Source: Thermoplasmata archaeon (GTDB lineage Archaea > Thermoplasmatota > Thermoplasmata > Thermoplasmatales > Thermoplasmataceae). Taken from it: DNA of 64,000 nt. Below, piece by piece: positions 8,820 through 18,506 of this stretch (its first letter is position 1; every line of letters begins with the position of its first letter). A program made the translations under genes and the position numbers. The notes beneath the pieces were generated by a model. That model did no database searches. It saw only the letters and a program-made list of their open reading frames with translations, and was not told the DNA's origin. The stretch lies in contig JAKAUW010000013.1 of NCBI GenBank assembly GCA_021817455.1, forward strand, positions 80,472 through 144,471. The letters run 5' to 3'.

Positions 8820-11800
8820 ATGGAATTACAGCTTGAGCCTAAATTCAACGGACTATCTAGGATATACAACTACTCAGAAGTCATAATCGTAGGCATATTG
8901 GTTGCAGTGTACCTTTTCCTTTCGAATTATTTCTACTGGGCTGCCACATTCGTATACGGCGGGGGGATAGCTGCTCTTCCTACATCTGGAGGAAGCGACC
9001 CTTACTACAACTTTGTTGCAATACTGCACATATTGAATCAACACACGCAGTTGGTTTATGATCCAACCTTAAATTACCCACTTGGTACCATCAACCCAAG
9101 GAATCCGTTCTTCCACTGGTTCATAGCACTGGTGGCTGAAATACTGTCACCAATCTATGGTGCACAGAATGCGGCTTTCTATGCTTTTGAAGAGTTCAAC
9201 GCAGTCTTCGGCGCCCTTCTCATAATTCCAGTATATCTAATCACAAAGGAAATCTTTGGTAAGAATGCAGCTGGAATAGGCGCCCTGCTTTACACCCTCA
9301 TGCCGAGTAACCTTTCTGCAGGTATCCTTTCTGGAGGAAGGATGCACACTCCCGAACTTATATTCGCATTCTTCGCAGTCTATTTCTTCCTCAAGGCGAT
9401 CAAGCTTTCAGAAAAAACAAGGATCATTGAAAACCTCAGGGATTTCAAGTCTTACCATATCAAAGTTTATCAGTTCTTCAACAAAAACAGGGTTGCAACT
9501 ATATATGGCCTTTTGGCTGGCGCCTCGCTGGGCGGTCTGATGCTCTCTTGGCAGGGATATGCTTACATAGAGGCAATCCTCCTCATATATGTTGCAGTGC
9601 AGCTAATTGTAAACCTTATTCTCAAGCGGCCCACCGGATACATCACTTATTACACTGCCCTGTTTGTCCTTCTGGGCTTTGCAATGGGCTTCTACTATTA
9701 CTTAGGCGTGAACGAACTAAACGGATGGTACAATGCTGAGCTCGAGCTCGGTCTTGTCATGATCCTTTTCGGTGCCCTCATTGGTCTAGTGGGAAGAAGG
9801 CCATGGGTACTCATCATACCTGTTCTTATCATTGCCGTGATTGCTGGACTTGAGGGCATGGCCCATCTTAGTCCTGCCCTTTTCAACAGGCTCATCAGCG
9901 GTGACGGTTATTTCATCAAGACAAGAGTATATACCACAATCGCTGAAGCAGCAGCCCCACAGCTCGGTTCTTACATTGGGGGATTTGGCATAGCCCAATT
10001 CCTGTTGGGAATGGTAGGAATCGGTTACGGCGCATACCTTTTCCTCAAGGAGAAGACCGACCAGTTGCTTCTCATTCTGGTATTCTCAGTAGTATCCATC
10101 TACATGAGCTTTGCAGCTGCGCGTTTCAACATTACGGCCGCCCCGGCTTACGCCATTCTTGGTGCTGGAGTCCTATTGCTCTTCGCAAGAATCTCCAGGC
10201 TTGAAGATGTAAAGAAGAAGAAACCATTTGCTTCATCTTCCCCATTAAGGGCTGTTAAGGGAAATATTAAATGGCTTCAGGCTGTATTTGTAATCTTCGT
10301 AACGGTTCTCGTTGTATTGCCATCTGCCACATCAATGGTTTCGGCCTCGGTACCAGCAGGCAGTTCAGCACAGGCACAGATCGAGAGCCAGATAGCAAAC
10401 TCGCTTCCAGGCTTCCTCAAGACAAATAACACTACAAACTTTGTCGGAGGCCTTAGTGGCGGAATTTCAAACGGTTCTACCCCATTGAGCAAGTCACTCG
10501 CATGGCTTAGCACACAGGATTCCAACCTTCCAATTCAGGATAAGCCTGCTTACGTTTCGTGGTGGGACTACGGTTTCCAGGAAAGGTATCAGGGCCAGCA
10601 CCCCACTGTTGCAGACGATTTCCAGCAGGCAGTTGAAATGGCAGGGCAGACTCTGCTTGCACAGAATGAGTCCCAAATCATCAGTTTGTTCATAAGCAGG
10701 CTAATACAGGCCAATTTCACAAATGGCGATTTCAATGCTCCCGTTAAGGCGAGCCTCATTCAGTATCTGGGTTATGGCGAATACCTGAATTTGACTAAGG
10801 TCTCGTCAAACCCATCATCTTTCACCAGTGTAGTGCTCGCAAACCCTTCAATATATGGCCAGTACATTAAGGAAGTAAGCGGGGCTAATGTATACTTTGC
10901 GTATGTCAAAGGACAACTTGCAAGCAAATATTCCATTTCTACATTAGTGAATCTTTACCAGGCCATAATGGGCGACACCGGTTACAGTATCAAATATATC
11001 CAGGTTCCAACAGATTCGAGCCTTGCATCGCTATTGCCCGTATCCGCCCAGAACACTGGAATATTCTACGCACCTGCCTATCTTACAGATTCACCCTCAT
11101 ACAGTTCAGCGGGTGGAGGCATTATCCCCACAGAATACTACAACATTTACGCCAACACAAACAATGGGACATTCTCGCTTCAGAATCTCCCCCAGGGGTA
11201 TATCCCAACTGCCTACAACATACAGTTTACTTCTGAGTTTTACAACACTTCAATCTACAGATTTACAATCGGGCTTCCGCCAAACGTGCTCGGACAGACA
11301 AATGGAATACCTGGCATCTCTTTCGGGGCTTCTCAGTATTCTGTGAAACCTGCCTGGAACATGAGCAACTTCATGGTCATTTATGAAAATGTTCCATACA
11401 ACCCATACACCGATTACTCAGCCCATCCCTCTGCGTGGACCACTGTACCGCTTTCACAGGCTTACTATTACCAGCAGCATGGAATGGGTACGGTTGACCT
11501 GACACCCCCAGTTTCGACTTCCCTTTCCATTTCAGATCCCATAATAGCCTACTATCCAGGTGCTATCATTCACGGAAGAGTAACAATGCCAGATGGTCAG
11601 CCGGTTCCAGGAGTTCATGTAACATTATTTGACCAGTACGGAGTGCCTCATGGAGTTGTGGACACAAACAGCCGGGGATACTACAATGTTTCAGGCCTCC
11701 CAGGCAACGATACCCTATTCTTCTCATTCGGGTCTACAAATAATCAGTTCCTCATAGGAACCACAACACTTGGCACAAAGAATGTGTACGTTTCGATGAA

Positions 11801-14800
11801 CCAGGCGAACAGGATACCCACATCATATAACCAGTCTACCTGGCTTCCCGATTATTACATTCAGAAGAACCTGCAACTTTCGAACACAACTGCTTCAGGA
11901 AACGCTGCATTCCAGTACCAGCAGGCATATCCAGGAAAGGGTACGACACAGACACAGCCACTAACCTCTGAAATAAGGGATGGTACAGTTACATTCAGCA
12001 ACAGCCGGTACAACTTGTCTTACTCAGCACCAATTATTGACGGCAACTATTCTATGTCAGAATTGCCTCCTATATCCTACAATGTTTCCATAACAACCGG
12101 TGGACATACATTTACAAATATTCAGGTTGCAAACATCAGCAATGGTGGCAGCGTGGTTTATAACCTCAAGGTTCCATTTGACGTAATTTTTGCAAACCTT
12201 ACTGTTGCAGGCAAAGCCATCAGTGGGGTAGGAGTTTCTGCAACCAGCACTAACGGGTATGTGGCAAGTTCCACAGTTACAAACGGGAATGGCACCGCAA
12301 TAATTTGGGTCACTCCCGGGAGCTACCAAGTCTCTGCTTCTGGGGCCGGTATAGGCTCCTTCAGCCAGCAGGCATCCTTTTCAAAATGGGGTAGTAATAT
12401 TACACTGCAACTGAATCCGGAACTTTCTGCTAAGGTATCCATCGACGTATCCGGTTCACCTGCAGGAACCGGCGTGAAGCTTTTCACCAATGGATTGATT
12501 TCAGATGCAATTCCTTTGAGTTCTGTCAATGGGGTCTTCACAGGTTCAATTCCATACGGTGTGTACACCATTTATGCAACCGATGGCCAAATGTCTTACA
12601 TGAAAACTGTTGTCCTGAATGGAACATATAAATCTACCATATCGCTTGTGCCTTCTTCTAACATTACAATCACTTCCAACCTTCCTGGTGCTTCAAGATA
12701 TTCTGGCTCTTATGAAATCCTTAACGATTCAGCAATGATCTCATACGACTTCGCATCTATCCACAAGCTAAGCATTGAAATCCCTGAGGGAGTTTACTCA
12801 ATTGCAGGTATCGGGGTCTACACTGGTGGGACATCATCTGCATATGACCGTGTCAACCTGTTTGGAAACCAGAGCCTTAACCTTAGCCTGACCTCAAATT
12901 ACACAGTATCTGCACTGCTTTACAACCAGAACAGTGCCACCAGCTATAACTCCAATAGCGCAATTTCTTCCGGCATCGTAGTCCTCAAGTACGGTGGAAT
13001 CCCAGTCTATTACAATCCAGTTGGTACTTCCGGAATAGCGAGTCTGTATTACCAGTCCGGATCTAGCAGTGGCCTCACTGTTACCTTTGCAGGGGCATAT
13101 TACACCGGTTCAACTGTTAATGTAAAAGGCCAGCAAGTCACAGTTCCAGTTATACCGGTTGAGAAGAGCATTAAGGTTTCACTTAATTCTACACCTTTGT
13201 TCACTTCATTGCAGACACTAACTCTTGCTTCCTCGTCTGGAACATATAACTTTACGCTGCTTCACGGAACAGGTTCAGTGAAAGTTCCCATAGGCGTTTA
13301 CCGTGCAACGGTAAACCAGTCTGGCATAGAGTCCGCTATTTATCCGGGATATGCTTCAATAGATATGGGAACCCCTTCATTTATGTCGTTGAATCTGGTA
13401 CAGTTCGTCAATGTTAGTGTTAAGAATGCAAATTTGGCCCAACTGTACTATTCAAATGGGACTGCTGTGAATGGACTGAGAAATGTCCAGACAGGGCAGT
13501 ACATTCTTTATGCCTACAACAACTCACTTGGGCTGGTCAACATGAGCAAGGTATACATAACTTCAACTACAACTATCTCTCCGACATATGTCTCTGCTTA
13601 TGGGCTGAACCTGACCAACAGCTACGGACTCAATTCAGGCACCTATAGTATTACATCAGGCGCTGGGACTATAAACACTTCAAAAGGAAACATAATGCTG
13701 CCTCAGGGCACCTATTCCGTGAGCTATATTGAAAAACAGTCAAGCAACACCGGATCATTCATCTATTCAGGCTCTGGGAGCGTATCTTTGAATTCTAACC
13801 AGGCATTGAGCGTGCAGGTTTCAAAGAATGAAGTTTTTGCCAAAGTTTCTGGTACTGTTACCTATGGAAACATGCCTTACCAGAACACTTACATTGAATA
13901 TGTAAATTCCAATGGCAATATTGTTGCATCTGGTCTCACCAACACCAGCGGTGGTTACACCATCAACTCACCTACAGGGTATTATACCGTTTATGCGGTG
14001 AACAATGGAACTAGGCTGGCTTATCTCGGCGTTATCAGCATTCCTGCTTATGCCACTTCATACGGGCAGAATTTAACACTGACCCAAGCCTATTCAGTTT
14101 CATTCAGCGTCAACATGGCATCCCAGACAATCAACAACCCGGTGAATATAACCTCTGGAAACTCACTTCTGATTGTTTTGCCAGACTCTGGCTCTCTGCT
14201 TCTTCCGAAGGGCGGATATGGATTCACATCCACGGTTACCTCGACTGAGCAGTCTGCTGTTGGAAATTACCTGTCTATTTCCTACTCCAGCTCTGTGAAT
14301 TTGCAGCTTTCTTCAAACCAGGTTGTGCCACTTACACTTTCAAAGATTGTGGTGCACTCTTTCCAGGTAAAATTACTGTCCAGTGTTGCAACCATTAACA
14401 GAGGGGGCAACCTCACCTACCAGTTCATACTTTACAACAACGGAAACAGCAATGAAACAGTTTCTCTGGCCTCAGGAAGTAACAGGTGGCACGAGGCCTT
14501 TGTGGGCAATTCAACTATCCTTGTTGGGGGAAACGCCACTTATACAATGAATGCAACACTGGTCGGAAACCAGCAATACGGGGCAGGTTCTATTCCTTTC
14601 TACGTGAACTATACTGGTGGTTCCTCTGAACTTTCACTGCCTGTAAAGATTGCCAAGAGCATCAATTACACTCTGAAACCCGGAATTAGCCCGGTCTATT
14701 TAGGCAACAGCGCGCTCCTCCCAATCATCCTGAACAATACGGGAAACGGTGAGGTCACGGTGAACTTAACGTTCAATGAAACAGTGCTTAGCCAGAATGG

Positions 14801-15146
14801 CTGGTCAGGATTCTTCAACGGAACCCACTCTACAAACCTTACTGTGGTTCTGCAATATAATACCGTAAAGACCGTGTACGTGACTCTGACTCCAAAAGTG
14901 CCCAATCCTCCATACCCAGTCAGCTTCAATGTTAATGCAACTTCAACTGGGTTGCCTGGAAAAGCCGTCTACCTTACACTCGAGTCTTCACCATCTGCAA
15001 GTGTCACCCCGTACCCCACAGGTCCCCTGGTTACCTCTAACTATACAGGAACCCCAACCGAAAACCTGATTGTAGGCATTGTGATAATTGTGGTCGCCGT
15101 TGTTGCAGGCCTCGGTGTTTCAGCATACAGGGGGAGAAGAAATTGA
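8820..15146 (+). CDS. aglB: Giant AglB oligosaccharyltransferase (STT3) with large ectodomain
   Basis: At 2108 aa this is roughly twice the usual AglB. Residues 20-500 contain about 11-13 membrane helices. The first acidic motif is SGGSDPYYN (D60). The catalytic WWDYG lies at residues 581-585, followed by PTVADDFQQ, typical of archaeal AglB. The enzyme transfers a lipid-linked glycan to Asn in N-x-S/T on the outer face of the membrane. Beyond about residue 900 come some 1200 residues of Asn/Ser/Thr-rich beta domains, including carboxypeptidase-regulatory-like units (about 915-965 and 1670-1730) and two NEW3/CARDB-like domains (about 1845-2010). A last membrane helix lies at about 2084-2103, followed by RGRRN. 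The second acidic motif reads GGRMHTPE and lacks the usual Asp. The frame is intact throughout. Confidence 0.92.
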   Translation: MELQLEPKFNGLSRIYNYSEVIIVGILVAVYLFLSNYFYWAATFVYGGGIAALPTSGGSDPYYNFVAILHILNQHTQLVYDPTLNYPLGTINPRNPFFHWFIALVAEILSPIYGAQNAAFYAFEEFNAVFGALLIIPVYLITKEIFGKNAAGIGALLYTLMPSNLSAGILSGGRMHTPELIFAFFAVYFFLKAIKLSEKTRIIENLRDFKSYHIKVYQFFNKNRVATIYGLLAGASLGGLMLSWQGYAYIEAILLIYVAVQLIVNLILKRPTGYITYYTALFVLLGFAMGFYYYLGVNELNGWYNAELELGLVMILFGALIGLVGRRPWVLIIPVLIIAVIAGLEGMAHLSPALFNRLISGDGYFIKTRVYTTIAEAAAPQLGSYIGGFGIAQFLLGMVGIGYGAYLFLKEKTDQLLLILVFSVVSIYMSFAAARFNITAAPAYAILGAGVLLLFARISRLEDVKKKKPFASSSPLRAVKGNIKWLQAVFVIFVTVLVVLPSATSMVSASVPAGSSAQAQIESQIANSLPGFLKTNNTTNFVGGLSGGISNGSTPLSKSLAWLSTQDSNLPIQDKPAYVSWWDYGFQERYQGQHPTVADDFQQAVEMAGQTLLAQNESQIISLFISRLIQANFTNGDFNAPVKASLIQYLGYGEYLNLTKVSSNPSSFTSVVLANPSIYGQYIKEVSGANVYFAYVKGQLASKYSISTLVNLYQAIMGDTGYSIKYIQVPTDSSLASLLPVSAQNTGIFYAPAYLTDSPSYSSAGGGIIPTEYYNIYANTNNGTFSLQNLPQGYIPTAYNIQFTSEFYNTSIYRFTIGLPPNVLGQTNGIPGISFGASQYSVKPAWNMSNFMVIYENVPYNPYTDYSAHPSAWTTVPLSQAYYYQQHGMGTVDLTPPVSTSLSISDPIIAYYPGAIIHGRVTMPDGQPVPGVHVTLFDQYGVPHGVVDTNSRGYYNVSGLPGNDTLFFSFGSTNNQFLIGTTTLGTKNVYVSMNQANRIPTSYNQSTWLPDYYIQKNLQLSNTTASGNAAFQYQQAYPGKGTTQTQPLTSEIRDGTVTFSNSRYNLSYSAPIIDGNYSMSELPPISYNVSITTGGHTFTNIQVANISNGGSVVYNLKVPFDVIFANLTVAGKAISGVGVSATSTNGYVASSTVTNGNGTAIIWVTPGSYQVSASGAGIGSFSQQASFSKWGSNITLQLNPELSAKVSIDVSGSPAGTGVKLFTNGLISDAIPLSSVNGVFTGSIPYGVYTIYATDGQMSYMKTVVLNGTYKSTISLVPSSNITITSNLPGASRYSGSYEILNDSAMISYDFASIHKLSIEIPEGVYSIAGIGVYTGGTSSAYDRVNLFGNQSLNLSLTSNYTVSALLYNQNSATSYNSNSAISSGIVVLKYGGIPVYYNPVGTSGIASLYYQSGSSSGLTVTFAGAYYTGSTVNVKGQQVTVPVIPVEKSIKVSLNSTPLFTSLQTLTLASSSGTYNFTLLHGTGSVKVPIGVYRATVNQSGIESAIYPGYASIDMGTPSFMSLNLVQFVNVSVKNANLAQLYYSNGTAVNGLRNVQTGQYILYAYNNSLGLVNMSKVYITSTTTISPTYVSAYGLNLTNSYGLNSGTYSITSGAGTINTSKGNIMLPQGTYSVSYIEKQSSNTGSFIYSGSGSVSLNSNQALSVQVSKNEVFAKVSGTVTYGNMPYQNTYIEYVNSNGNIVASGLTNTSGGYTINSPTGYYTVYAVNNGTRLAYLGVISIPAYATSYGQNLTLTQAYSVSFSVNMASQTINNPVNITSGNSLLIVLPDSGSLLLPKGGYGFTSTVTSTEQSAVGNYLSISYSSSVNLQLSSNQVVPLTLSKIVVHSFQVKLLSSVATINRGGNLTYQFILYNNGNSNETVSLASGSNRWHEAFVGNSTILVGGNATYTMNATLVGNQQYGAGSIPFYVNYTGGSSELSLPVKIAKSINYTLKPGISPVYLGNSALLPIILNNTGNGEVTVNLTFNETVLSQNGWSGFFNGTHSTNLTVVLQYNTVKTVYVTLTPKVPNPPYPVSFNVNATSTGLPGKAVYLTLESSPSASVTPYPTGPLVTSNYTGTPTENLIVGIVIIVVAVVAGLGVSAYRGRRN

Positions 15147-15946
15147 GTAAGCCGTTTCTAATTGGAGTATTCGCATTACTTCTCCTTTCTTCTTTTGCAG
15201 CAATGGGTACAGCTTCAGCTTACAGTTATGTGCAGCCATTTGGACAGTCCATTTCAACAACCGGATACAGTTTTGTTGGTGAGAATTTCACCATTTACGT
15301 GAACGATACAAATGGATTTGCAAATTATACCATGACTGCCTATATCGCAGGAAACAACCTGAGTGGGTTTTCACCGACATCCTCAATACACAATTTCCAG
15401 GCGAGCAACCCGGATTTCAAATTCAGCGTTACTAGCCCGTTAACTTCTCAGACACTTTACATTACTATAATTTCAGCAGCACAGTATGGCTCAACATCAG
15501 TGAAAACATCAAAGACAATCCAGGTTACTGTGGTAGATCCCATAGTATTCCATGCAGTGGTACAGAACACGGGAGTATCTACTGTAAAGAACCTCACCGT
15601 GGACTTTTACCTGGACAATTCTGCGAGCCCGATTGGAAACGTTACGGTAAAGTCTATTGCACCCAATCAAGCGGTAAACGTGAATTTTACCTATCCGCTT
15701 GATCCTGCGAAATACCTCGGAAATGGAGAACACACTCTAAGGGTTTCCACTGGAAACCAGCTGATCAGCATAAATGGGAACATAGGCTCATCCACAACGA
15801 CCTTTTATTATGGCACACCACCAAATTACAACTGGATATTCTATGTGGCCGCAATTGTTGTGGTATTCATGGTCTTCATGGCCTTTTCTTCCGGAAGAAA
15901 AACTACGCCAGGAATGAGGGCGCCAAAGTGGAGAAAGCAGAAATAA
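15143..15946 (+). CDS. Secreted, membrane-anchored CARDB-like surface protein coupled to aglB
   Basis: A 267 aa protein with a TTG start that overlaps the aglB stop (TTGA), so translation is probably coupled. It has an N-terminal signal peptide (about residues 5-26), two beta-sandwich segments (the second at about 130-215, FHAVVQNTGVSTVKNLTVDF, resembles CARDB) and a C-terminal membrane helix (about 230-248) with a basic tail. N-x-S/T sites are frequent. The domain style matches the C-terminal ectodomain of the preceding AglB, so the two may contact each other at the cell surface (inference). No enzymatic motif is seen. Confidence 0.8.
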   Translation: MSKPFLIGVFALLLLSSFAAMGTASAYSYVQPFGQSISTTGYSFVGENFTIYVNDTNGFANYTMTAYIAGNNLSGFSPTSSIHNFQASNPDFKFSVTSPLTSQTLYITIISAAQYGSTSVKTSKTIQVTVVDPIVFHAVVQNTGVSTVKNLTVDFYLDNSASPIGNVTVKSIAPNQAVNVNFTYPLDPAKYLGNGEHTLRVSTGNQLISINGNIGSSTTTFYYGTPPNYNWIFYVAAIVVVFMVFMAFSSGRKTTPGMRAPKWRKQK

Positions 15947-15954
15947 ATTTTTGC

Positions 15955-16608
15955 TTATCCAATTATACTTTTTAACGTTACAAATTCCTTTTCGTAAGCT
16001 TCCTTTCTCTTAATATTTTGCGCCTGCAGCTCAGGGGCAATGGTGTAATGGTGTTCCACTTGGGCTATCCTGGCAGCTGAAAGTGCGTTGTTGTGAATCT
16101 TGTGGGGGAAACTTGTATTCTGTTCATCCACGACTTTAATCGGCAGTTCCATTTCTCTGAGGGTATTGAGAATGTGATCACGGTTAGGGGCATCACCGTT
16201 GCCCAGTTTTACCTGGAGATCAGCGTAGGTATATGAGCCAACAATAGCAGCCACCTCCTGGCCTACCTGCTGGATGGAAGGGCATTCAAAAGCCTCCATC
16301 AGGACATTGTCTCCAAATACGGCGACTCCCGGATATGGACCCGGATCTATCCCAATGACAACAGCCTCGAACTTCTCCTTCAGGAGGAGTTTTGCAAGTG
16401 ACATCCTGAGCCCCCGAAGAGGAGTATCGGATTTCACCTGATTTACTATTGAGAAATTATCCCTGGCTGAACTTAGGACTACAGTTACATCATCAGGCAC
16501 GGAGTCTGTGGAATCAATGCTCAGGAAGGGAAGGTTCCACTCTTTGAGCAGCTGAATCACGTCCCGATAAAATTTGAAATCAGATGTGAAGACCCCTATA
16601 CGAGCCAT
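15955..16608 (-). CDS. RNase H-fold (RuvC/YqgF-like) protein
   Basis: A 217 aa protein. The N-terminal 80 residues look like a small alpha/beta domain. From about residue 83 an RNase H-like fold begins: VVIGIDPGPYPGVAVF (D88), then VVDEQNTS (E162, as in the DERLT motif of YqgF) and HNNALSAARIA near residue 175, where RuvC nucleases carry a catalytic Asp but Asn is found here. A structure-selective nuclease or an inactive relative are both possible. The frame is open to 16704, but ATTTAAAG near 16630 fits a TATA box for a leaderless start at ATG 16608 (MARIGVF). It lies downstream of the GAN gene on the same strand. Confidence 0.6.
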   Translation of the reverse strand: MARIGVFTSDFKFYRDVIQLLKEWNLPFLSIDSTDSVPDDVTVVLSSARDNFSIVNQVKSDTPLRGLRMSLAKLLLKEKFEAVVIGIDPGPYPGVAVFGDNVLMEAFECPSIQQVGQEVAAIVGSYTYADLQVKLGNGDAPNRDHILNTLREMELPIKVVDEQNTSFPHKIHNNALSAARIAQVEHHYTIAPELQAQNIKRKEAYEKEFVTLKSIIG

Positions 16609-16648
16609 TCGAATCATAATTCGCAATAGATTTAAAGCTTTTCCCAGT

Positions 16649-17992
16649 TTATAGAGTGGTCTTTCCCAGTTGCTCTCCGATGAGCCTGTTTGCGGTTTCA
16701 ACAAACTGCTTTTCTTTCCCTCTGGGTATTACGGCACCTGCAGCAATGTCATGCCCGCCACCGGATCCACCAACTTCTTTTGCGCTTTCCCTCATAACAA
16801 GGGACAGGTTTAGCCCTTTCTGAACCTGGCGTCTGGATCCGCGCCCTGAAACTTTTGTATCGTTATTCCCTACGTTGAATCCAATTAACGGCTTGTCCTG
16901 CTTCAGGAGGTACAGCATCATGATGCCGCTGATAGCCCCTGCCATTTCTGATTCCGGGGCATAGAAGTATCTCACATTTGGCTCCTCGTAGATCTCCTTG
17001 AAAGCTCTGTAAGTATATTCTATGAGTTTTGTCTTGAATATTCTCCAGTTGTTCACCATTTCTTCCCTCTGGCTCTTGTCTCCAAGGAAGAAAATGACTG
17101 GAACTGAATTCATTCCCACTTTTGCATTGCCATCCACCAGCGTACTGATTTCCTTTGAGGTAAATCCAAGCTGGTCAAACTTGATCATGTCATTTTCAAG
17201 GTACTTTATGGCTTCAGATCCGCTGTTCTGTTCAAGAAGCTTAAATGAGAGAAATTCAGCAAGTATTCGCTTCTCATCCTCAGTAATGTCAAATATGCTC
17301 TTATCAGGAGAAATACCGAGGTTTTCTAGCACTTTCCTGACATTGTCAGGTTTCCCGCTTAGGTCCATGAAGAAAGGATCTGTAGAATAAGTAATGCCAT
17401 CTGTGAGGTTATGCCCTTCAAAATTCAGTGTGCGTATTGTTTTCAGGTCCTTGGCGTAATGTTCCATAATAACCTGGTTCAATCCCGTGTAACCACCGAT
17501 ATCTTGTTTGTCAGCTATTATGCCTGATACGAGGAAGGGCAGCAGGTCTGAGTTTTTCTCATTCATGGCAAGTGCCATCACGAAAGCCATTGTTGCGCCG
17601 CATGCTCCCCTGGTCCCGTCTATCCCGAATTGCCTAGCGTTGATGTTCAGGCCCTTGAAAGAATTCTCCTGGAAGAAGTGGTGATCAAGGATGCAGACAT
17701 TATCATATTCTTCAATGAACTTCGCCTGATCTGATCCAGCGTCCACTACTATGGTATAAATATCAGAAAACTCCTGGATCCTCTGCCTGAAGCTTTCGCC
17801 ATCAAGGCTCTTGATAAATCCAAGATGAAACTTAATTCCAACTCTCCTTAAGGCTGTGGTGAGAATAATGGCTGCGCTGCCCCCATCTCCGTCAAAATGG
17901 GCCAGGACCCTGACATATTGGTTTTTAAGGATGCGTTCTGCACCCTCTTTCAGTAATTTATAAAATTCTGGATCTATAATGTCCTTTAACAT
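16649..17992 (-). CDS. GAN/RecJ-like DHH-family single-strand nuclease
   Basis: A 447 aa DHH/DHHA1 phosphoesterase. Metal-binding motifs are all visible: HFDGDGG (D34, D36), VVDAG (D84), ILDHH (D103-H105), and the DHHA1 end motif GGSGGGHDIAAGA near residues 410-425. This is the archaeal RecJ/Cdc45-related family; members bind the GINS complex at the replication fork (GAN). It starts one base after the S15 stop, and S15 next to a RecJ-like gene is a common archaeal arrangement, so the two are probably co-transcribed. Confidence 0.9.
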   Translation of the reverse strand: MLKDIIDPEFYKLLKEGAERILKNQYVRVLAHFDGDGGSAAIILTTALRRVGIKFHLGFIKSLDGESFRQRIQEFSDIYTIVVDAGSDQAKFIEEYDNVCILDHHFFQENSFKGLNINARQFGIDGTRGACGATMAFVMALAMNEKNSDLLPFLVSGIIADKQDIGGYTGLNQVIMEHYAKDLKTIRTLNFEGHNLTDGITYSTDPFFMDLSGKPDNVRKVLENLGISPDKSIFDITEDEKRILAEFLSFKLLEQNSGSEAIKYLENDMIKFDQLGFTSKEISTLVDGNAKVGMNSVPVIFFLGDKSQREEMVNNWRIFKTKLIEYTYRAFKEIYEEPNVRYFYAPESEMAGAISGIMMLYLLKQDKPLIGFNVGNNDTKVSGRGSRRQVQKGLNLSLVMRESAKEVGGSGGGHDIAAGAVIPRGKEKQFVETANRLIGEQLGKTTL

Positions 17993-17993
17993 C

Positions 17994-18431
17994 TTAGAGG
18001 ACTTTGGAGAGATTCCACTCTGGTGCCAGAGATCCGGATCGCTTGTAATATTTTACAAGCCTGAGTATCTTGGCCATCAGGAGAGCCTGCCCCCTCTTGT
18101 TGCTCATATCGTTCCTGTTGACTTCCATATGTTTAGTGGCATTCCTGTATTTCTTAATGAGGTTCACAAGGTCTTCAGGCACATCGTCCTTGATTCCAGC
18201 TGATTGGAGTACTTTGCCGAGCTTCTTGCCGAGAATGGCTTTTGTGCCCGGAATTCCATATTGGTCCCTGAGCTTAACGCCGATAACTGAATTGCTTGTC
18301 CCTGCCTTCTTGAGGTCAACGATCATTTTTTCCACTTCTTCGTTGGAAAACTGTATCCAGTCTGGTTTAACCTGGCTGTAAATTCTTCTTGATTTTGATT
18401 TTCCCCTCTTTCTAGTGTGCATTCGCGCCAT
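17994..18431 (-). CDS. rps15: Small ribosomal subunit protein uS15
   Basis: A 145 aa archaeal/eukaryal-type S15 that begins [14 protein letters not shown]. The N-terminal extension and the rRNA-binding helices ([21 protein letters not shown], then [20 protein letters not shown]) are both typical. It binds the central domain of 16S rRNA. It heads the S15-GAN unit; an AT-rich block near 18465-18478 could be the promoter. Confidence 0.95.
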   Translation of the reverse strand: MARMHTRKRGKSKSRRIYSQVKPDWIQFSNEEVEKMIVDLKKAGTSNSVIGVKLRDQYGIPGTKAILGKKLGKVLQSAGIKDDVPEDLVNLIKKYRNATKHMEVNRNDMSNKRGQALLMAKILRLVKYYKRSGSLAPEWNLSKVL

Positions 18432-18506
18432 GTTGATCTTTACCCTTGAGTTGTCCCTAATCTGTAAAGTATTAATCTACTTTTTTGTTTGCTAGGACTG
18501 CAATCC

